NCBI GenBank assembly: GCA_034435015.1
Contig: DAOTYH010000120.1
Location: 1 to 8,772, forward strand
Direction: 5' to 3'
DNA length: 8,772 nucleotides
Source of the DNA: DAOTYH01 sp034435015
GTDB lineage: Bacteria > Chloroflexota > Anaerolineae > Aggregatilineales > UBA3940
Within the stretch, counting starts at the first letter, position 1. The number at the start of each line of letters is the position of its first letter. Both the position numbers and the translations under genes were made by a program. This document shows positions 5,901-8,772 of the stretch, in pieces. The notes under the pieces were generated by a model. It was not told the DNA's origin. It was given only the letters and a program-made list of their open reading frames with translations, and made no database searches.

Positions 5901-8536
5901 AACCGGCCTTCCCGGCTCCCCTGCCTGCTGGGGCTGGCGGATTACCCCGACCTCCTCAGGGGCCGCCCGGTGCACTAGGGGCTAGACCTGCTGATCTGCC
6001 GAAGCCTACCGGGCCTGGCGCTCCCAGCCCGCTGTCCGGTCAATCCCCGACCCCGGCCCCCGCTGTGGGAGGCCTGCCTGTAGCGCCTCGTCCCTCCACA
6101 GGAGCTGGTCCTGCCTCAGGTCCAGCGGGTGAAGCGACCGGCGATTTAGAAGATGAGGAAGAGGAAGAAGGAGAGCCTATCGGGCTGGGTGGCAGTCAGA
6201 AAGATCAGGCGGCCCCATCCATGCCCGCTGTTTCTGTGCCGCCTGCAGGTGGTCTACCCGGACGCGGGGCAGGCTTGCCCGGTGTTACCTCTAGTCCATC
6301 CCCCTCAGCTCCGAGACCGGCTTCTCCTCCTGCTCCCAGTACATCCCGGCCAGGGGCGGAACGTACATTTGGGCCGATCCCTCCGCCTTCAATTGGCGGT
6401 CCTCGTCCAGTTCCTAAACCGGTTTCTCCTGTCCGTCCCGGCCCGCTGGAAAAGGAAGAGGACATTCAGTTCGATGATTTGGAGCATGACGTAGACGCAG
6501 ATGAAAAGGCTTCTCTTTCGAGCGGGCGTGCCGAGGCATCAGTCAAGGGAAAACAAGAAGATAGGCCTGATCGTCAGGAGGAGGACGGCGCAGATACAGA
6601 GGATAAGCTTCCTCAAGCAGAGGCATCTGACGCCCGCGAGGCACGCCCGACCGGGGCTGGCCCGTCTCTGCCTCTGCCGCGTCCTGCAGTGGGCAAACCA
6701 TCCCTGCCTGTAGCTGGGCCGCAGGGGGGAGCGGCGCCGGCTTTGGTCAGCCCAGCCCTACCGGCGGCAAGGACAGGCACAGCGCCGGCTGAGCCGCCTC
6801 AAAGCGAGGCCAAGCCTGCACCGGATGCGTCAGCCCCTCCGGCAGGCGGGGGCACTGTGCCCTCTCAGCCGCCTAAAGTTGAGCAAGCTGTACCGGAGAA
6901 GGCAAAGCCCCAATGGGTATTGCCCGATCCAGATAAGATTCTCGAGCTGGCTGTGGTCAAAACGATCAGCGACGAAGAACTTCGTCAGCGTGCTGAGATT
7001 ATCGAGCAGACCCTCTCCAGCTTTGGGGCACCCGGTCGAGTAGTTGAAGTCAATCATGGGCCGGTTATCACTCAGTTTGGCGTCGAGCCGGACTACATTG
7101 ACGGGCGAGCCGGTAAACGCATCAAGGTCAAGGTAGGCAAGATCAGCGCTCTGGCTGATGATCTGGCACTGGCGCTGGCCGCGCCTTCCATCCGTATCGA
7201 AGCGCCTGTGCCGGGCAAAGGCTACGTGGGGATCGAAGTACCTAATGCCGAACCTAGCATTGTCGGACTGCGTGATGTCATCAACACACCGGAGTTCCGC
7301 AACCTCAAGTCGCCCCTGAAGCTGGCGCTGGGGCAGGACGTGTCAGGTCACCCGATTGTGGCTGACCTGACGGCCATGCCGCACCTGCTCATAGCAGGTA
7401 CGACCGGTTCCGGTAAGTCGGTATGTGTCAACGGTATCATCTGCACGCTTCTGATGACCTGCACCCCTGAGGAACTCAAGCTGATCATGGTGGACCCGAA
7501 GAGGGTTGAGCTGACCAACTACAACGGGATTCCGCATTTGATGGCGCCGGTCGTAACCGAGCTGGAGCGGATCGTTGGAGTGCTGAAGTGGGTACAGCGC
7601 GAGATGGACGACCGCTACCGCCGGTTTGCAATGGCAGGCGCTCGTAACATTAGCGACTTCAATGATCGCGTGGAACGCGGCCTGCTGAAAGAGAACAAAC
7701 TGCCGTATATTGTGGTCATCGTAGACGAGCTGGCCGACCTGATGATGCTGGCGCCGGATGAGACGGAGCGTGTGATCACACGGCTGGCTCAAATGGCCCG
7801 TGCGACGGGTATCCATATTATCATCAGCACCCAGCGTCCTAGTGTGGATGTGGTGACAGGCTTGATCAAGGCTAACTTCCCGGCCCGCATTGCTTTTGCA
7901 GTGGCCACAGGGGTGGACTCGCGTGTTATCCTCGACATGCCCGGTGCAGAGAAATTGCTGGGGCGCGGCGATATGCTGTTTCAGGCCCCTGATGAGCCGA
8001 TGCCTATTCGTATGCAGGGCGTGTTTGTCTCGGATCGGGAGATTCAGAAGATTGTGGATCACTGGCGGGGGCAGGCTAGTCAGCTTGGTGTAGCACCCAG
8101 CGTAGCCCATCTTTCCTCCGACCTGCCCTCTTCTGCACCTGCACGCCAGTCTGTGCCTGACTTCTATGTTGCTCAGCCTGCCAGCCAGCGGGCGTTGTTT
8201 GTTGAAGATGAAGATGAAGACGGAGATGGGGTAGACGACCTGTTTGACGAGGCTGTTGAGCTGGTACGCGGCATGGAGAAAGCTTCTATCTCCCTTCTCC
8301 AGCGTCATCTGCGTATCGGATATACCCGCGCCGCCCGCTTGATCGACCTCATGGAGGAACGGGGGGTTATCGGGCCTCATGAAGGTGGAAGTAAGCCCCG
8401 CATGGTTCTAGGGCCGGATGGCGAGGCATTAAGCAACAATCTAGATGAGGAGGAGGAAGAAGAGGGAGAAGAAGCTGAAGAAGCATCTAGCAACGAGAAA
8501 GAGAAACCTGCCTCTGAATCTTCCCCTGATGCCTAG
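2972..8536 (+). CDS. ftsK: FtsK/SpoIIIE-family DNA translocase with very long disordered N-terminal region and linker
   Basis: This 1854-residue protein should be an ATP-driven DNA pump at the division septum that clears and resolves the chromosome terminus. Residues 1-587 are Gly/Pro/Arg-rich with no predicted fold. Four membrane segments follow at about 593-610, 629-649, 664-684 and 752-788, with an outer loop between the third and fourth holding Cys717 and Cys744. A Pro-rich linker spans about 790-1312. The motor starts near Trp1315 with the alpha domain. The beta domain has Walker A GTTGSGKS (1476-1483), DPKRVELTNYNGIPHL, Walker B ending VDE (1584-1586), and TQRPSVDVVTGLIKANFP beginning at 1620. 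The gamma winged helix (about 1757-1822) contains SISLLQRHLRIGYTRAAR and should read the polar sequences and contact XerD. An acidic tail closes the protein. It is much longer than E. coli FtsK (1329) or SpoIIIE (787), mainly because of the N-terminal region. The motor residues look intact. The start is supported by AGGTGG ten bases upstream. Confidence 0.96.
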   Translation: MSSQRDQPERRGGFRLPGGIGSRRDNSEEDSQSSSPLSRLNPFARRQQEEGGGPAQSPRPGGPSTGSGGSDRPQDQGGGLLGGIRSRLPFGGGREQEQGGTASRSTSAGGSGRPAGTSPERRDAGQQQEGGLLGGIRSRLPFGGGRGQTEQEQPRGGAGPSPRPAGPGAAVPSSGTPRPGGAGAPTGQPPLPRPGGPAGPGGAGSPPRSGGFPGSGTGSSLGQPPSSRPGGPGGFSSSSGPGSLPGGPRLGGPAGGGSPGRPGPGSPIRSGGWQDQEFEEEEGEEEELDRQASPFGAPRPSPLGGPGGPPRPGGLPGAPPPGARPGGFGGPSSGFGRPSGALEEEGEEEEESGLFGKPGGLPGSPPGGVRPGAPGGLGAPRPGAPSGPSGAGGPPGAPRPGLPGTTGGPSGAGGPPGAPRPGLPGTTGGPGGAGGPPGAPRPGAPSGAPASPARPPGGIVGPSSPGGPSGGPAGGTGGARPGLPGSGPASPARPGGIPGGISGSPSRPGGLPGGSPASPRPAGAGATMPGGIGASAPAAPAIPSRPGTGPAARPGAPPGRAAVSPTKGRRGKAQAAKAPDTEPLLSLDTKLDIIGVALIIVSLITLFSFLSQNPGSLTRVWLRLIFGSFGWGGYLIPIALGGIGVWLIWRHFGTQLPRVEPTRIIGIVILFLGLLTFMHAILAAMQPTGPVYIDPRLADPATPGYTPTLVWEKAVACPANPQALIDQGWVLQNARLSSYDIARCGHGGGYIGAFLQVQLYNLVGGPAVFVIALVALVGGTMLAAKMTLKEALQYAGQGYGRLRGKGAVPATPTAFQRTEKGEFVAVQREGEAEASGRRAAVPAVPPAPSTGAPAPTAPAAVPPSRAGGLPQPVSPGRPSVVTGRGPGETGTPAPTPSPASSAAPSGQPTATPGGPAPTPRPPLPGGTPQPASGAGGTLPSPVAPPRPGTGTAPSAPVPGGGPPPSAGLPGQPEEQAKPAFPAPLPAGAGGLPRPPQGPPGALGARPADLPKPTGPGAPSPLSGQSPTPAPAVGGLPVAPRPSTGAGPASGPAGEATGDLEDEEEEEGEPIGLGGSQKDQAAPSMPAVSVPPAGGLPGRGAGLPGVTSSPSPSAPRPASPPAPSTSRPGAERTFGPIPPPSIGGPRPVPKPVSPVRPGPLEKEEDIQFDDLEHDVDADEKASLSSGRAEASVKGKQEDRPDRQEEDGADTEDKLPQAEASDAREARPTGAGPSLPLPRPAVGKPSLPVAGPQGGAAPALVSPALPAARTGTAPAEPPQSEAKPAPDASAPPAGGGTVPSQPPKVEQAVPEKAKPQWVLPDPDKILELAVVKTISDEELRQRAEIIEQTLSSFGAPGRVVEVNHGPVITQFGVEPDYIDGRAGKRIKVKVGKISALADDLALALAAPSIRIEAPVPGKGYVGIEVPNAEPSIVGLRDVINTPEFRNLKSPLKLALGQDVSGHPIVADLTAMPHLLIAGTTGSGKSVCVNGIICTLLMTCTPEELKLIMVDPKRVELTNYNGIPHLMAPVVTELERIVGVLKWVQREMDDRYRRFAMAGARNISDFNDRVERGLLKENKLPYIVVIVDELADLMMLAPDETERVITRLAQMARATGIHIIISTQRPSVDVVTGLIKANFPARIAFAVATGVDSRVILDMPGAEKLLGRGDMLFQAPDEPMPIRMQGVFVSDREIQKIVDHWRGQASQLGVAPSVAHLSSDLPSSAPARQSVPDFYVAQPASQRALFVEDEDEDGDGVDDLFDEAVELVRGMEKASISLLQRHLRIGYTRAARLIDLMEERGVIGPHEGGSKPRMVLGPDGEALSNNLDEEEEEEGEEAEEASSNEKEKPASESSPDA
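3203..3253 (+). repeat. First copy of a 17-residue peptide repeat in the FtsK N-terminal region
   Basis: It encodes GGLLGGIRSRLPFGGGR (residues 78-94). The same 17 residues return 52 residues later. Thirteen of the 17 codons differ between the copies, all by synonymous changes, so the copies are old and the peptide has been kept. A looser relative, SRLNPFARR, is at residues 38-46. Confidence 0.85.
3359..3409 (+). repeat. Second copy of the 17-residue peptide repeat in the FtsK N-terminal region
   Basis: It encodes residues 130-146, identical in protein to the copy at residues 78-94. Both copies are followed within a few residues by Gln/Glu-rich sequence (EQEQ after the first, QTEQEQ after the second). 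Confidence 0.85.
4130..4300 (+). repeat. 63-bp tandem repeat, about 2.7 copies, inside ftsK
   Basis: The unit encodes 21 residues, GPSGAGGPPGAPRPGLPGTTG. Copies begin at 4130, 4193 and 4256; the third is cut short after 45 bases and runs into APSGAP. The first two differ by only a few third-codon bases, so they duplicated recently, unlike the older peptide repeat nearer the N-terminus. The repeat is in frame (63 is a multiple of three), so copy number changes would alter length without breaking the gene. Confidence 0.85.
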
Positions 8537-8575
8537 AGGGAGATCAGCGGTAGTAACCCATTGCTTGGGCGACTT

Positions 8576-8661
8576 ATGGGGAGTGCTCAAAAGGGTGGAC
8601 ATGGTGTTAACGGGTCAGGCGATTTTAGCCCTCCATATCCACTCTATTAGCCACTCCCCAT
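8576..8661. repeat. 86-bp imperfect palindrome downstream of ftsK
   Basis: The arms 8576-8604 and 8633-8661 pair along 29 positions without bulges: 23 Watson-Crick pairs, two G-T pairs and four mismatches. The outer ten bases (ATGGGGAGTG with CACTCCCCAT) match perfectly. The loop is 28 bases. There is no T-run after either arm, so it is not a standard intrinsic terminator. It might still end ftsK transcription, or be a miniature inverted-repeat element; I see no clear target-site duplication. It starts 40 bases after the ftsK stop. Confidence 0.7.
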
Positions 8662-8680
8662 TCGGCGGAATGATGGCCTG

Positions 8681-8689
8681 TGGTATACT
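8681..8689 (+). promoter_or_regulatory. Possible extended -10 promoter for the gene at the right edge
   Basis: TGG followed by TATACT fits the extended -10 pattern, with five of six bases matching TATAAT. The -35 region 17 bases upstream (TTCGGC) is poor, which extended -10 promoters tolerate. The start would be near 8696, giving a leader of about 50 bases before the ATG at 8748. Confidence 0.35.
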
Positions 8690-8747
8690 ACTTCGGGTAG
8701 CTGTACTTCTTTCATCAACCTCAGAAGGCTTTACGGATCGCCTCCAT

Positions 8748-8772
8748 ATGATCACCGTCATTTTGCCTGCTT
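8748..8772 (+). CDS. Start of a probable family 2 glycosyltransferase (partial, C-terminus outside the window)
   Basis: Only eight codons are visible: MITVILPA, followed by a T that would fit Tyr. The hydrophobic first strand ending in ILPA, with the usual YNE following, is the classic beginning of GT-A fold family 2 glycosyltransferases such as polyprenyl-phosphate sugar synthases. No in-frame ATG, GTG or TTG start with a good ribosome binding site lies closer upstream, and a possible extended -10 promoter is 59 bases before the ATG. If correct, it might make the polyprenyl-phosphate donor used by GT39-type enzymes such as the one at the left edge. Eight residues are too few for certainty. 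Confidence 0.5.

Noticed and set aside
7343..8380. Antisense open frame of 345 codons opposite the FtsK motor
   Set aside because: The opposite strand encodes a fully conserved ATPase core; the antisense product has no recognisable domain.
8576..8661. The palindrome as a dif recombination site for FtsK/XerCD
   Set aside because: dif sites are about 28 bp with 11-bp arms around a 6-bp centre; this element is 86 bp with a 28-base loop and does not resemble known XerC/XerD arms.

Overview
The window looks like a chromosomal segment of a moderately GC-rich bacterium, most likely a member of the Chloroflexota (Anaerolineae-like). This is an inference from the style of the proteins: a GT39-type membrane glycosyltransferase with a large C-terminal domain, a Pro/Thr-rich lipoprotein zinc peptidase with an HGGYE motif, and an FtsK with very long Pro/Gly-rich tails. 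No marker gene settles the taxonomy. I see no rRNA, tRNA, CRISPR array, transposase or phage gene.

Left part (1-2804), minus strand: a two-gene unit. A promoter with near-consensus -35 and -10 boxes sits so close to the ATG at 2768 that the transcript is predicted to be leaderless. It drives a lipoprotein of the M14 zinc carboxypeptidase family (2768 to 1788). The stop of that gene overlaps the start of the next by four bases (ATGA). The second gene is a polytopic GT39/ArnT-like glycosyltransferase that runs out of the window at base 1, with 597 residues visible and open throughout. The two proteins should act on the outer side of the cytoplasmic membrane.

Middle (2805-2971): a short divergent intergenic region with a GATACC/GGTATC palindrome, a possible extended -10 box and a Shine-Dalgarno-like sequence for the rightward gene.

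Right part (2972-8536), plus strand: one very large ftsK gene of 1854 codons. Its C-terminal third is a fully conserved DNA translocase (alpha, beta with Walker A and B, and a gamma winged helix). In front lie four membrane segments. The surprise is the low-complexity sequence: about 585 residues of Gly/Pro/Arg-rich sequence before the first membrane segment and about 520 residues of Pro-rich linker between membrane and motor, with acidic clusters spread through the protein. Within the N-terminal tail a 17-residue peptide occurs twice, identical in protein but different in 13 of 17 codons, which points to selection on the peptide itself.

Right edge (8537-8772): an 86-bp imperfect palindrome, then a possible extended -10 promoter, then the first eight codons of a gene beginning MITVILPA, which resembles the start of a family 2 glycosyltransferase.

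The most promising leads are the repeated peptide in the FtsK tail, the unusual architecture of this FtsK, and the leaderless promoter arrangement. Nothing here is clear evidence of a wholly new multi-gene system.
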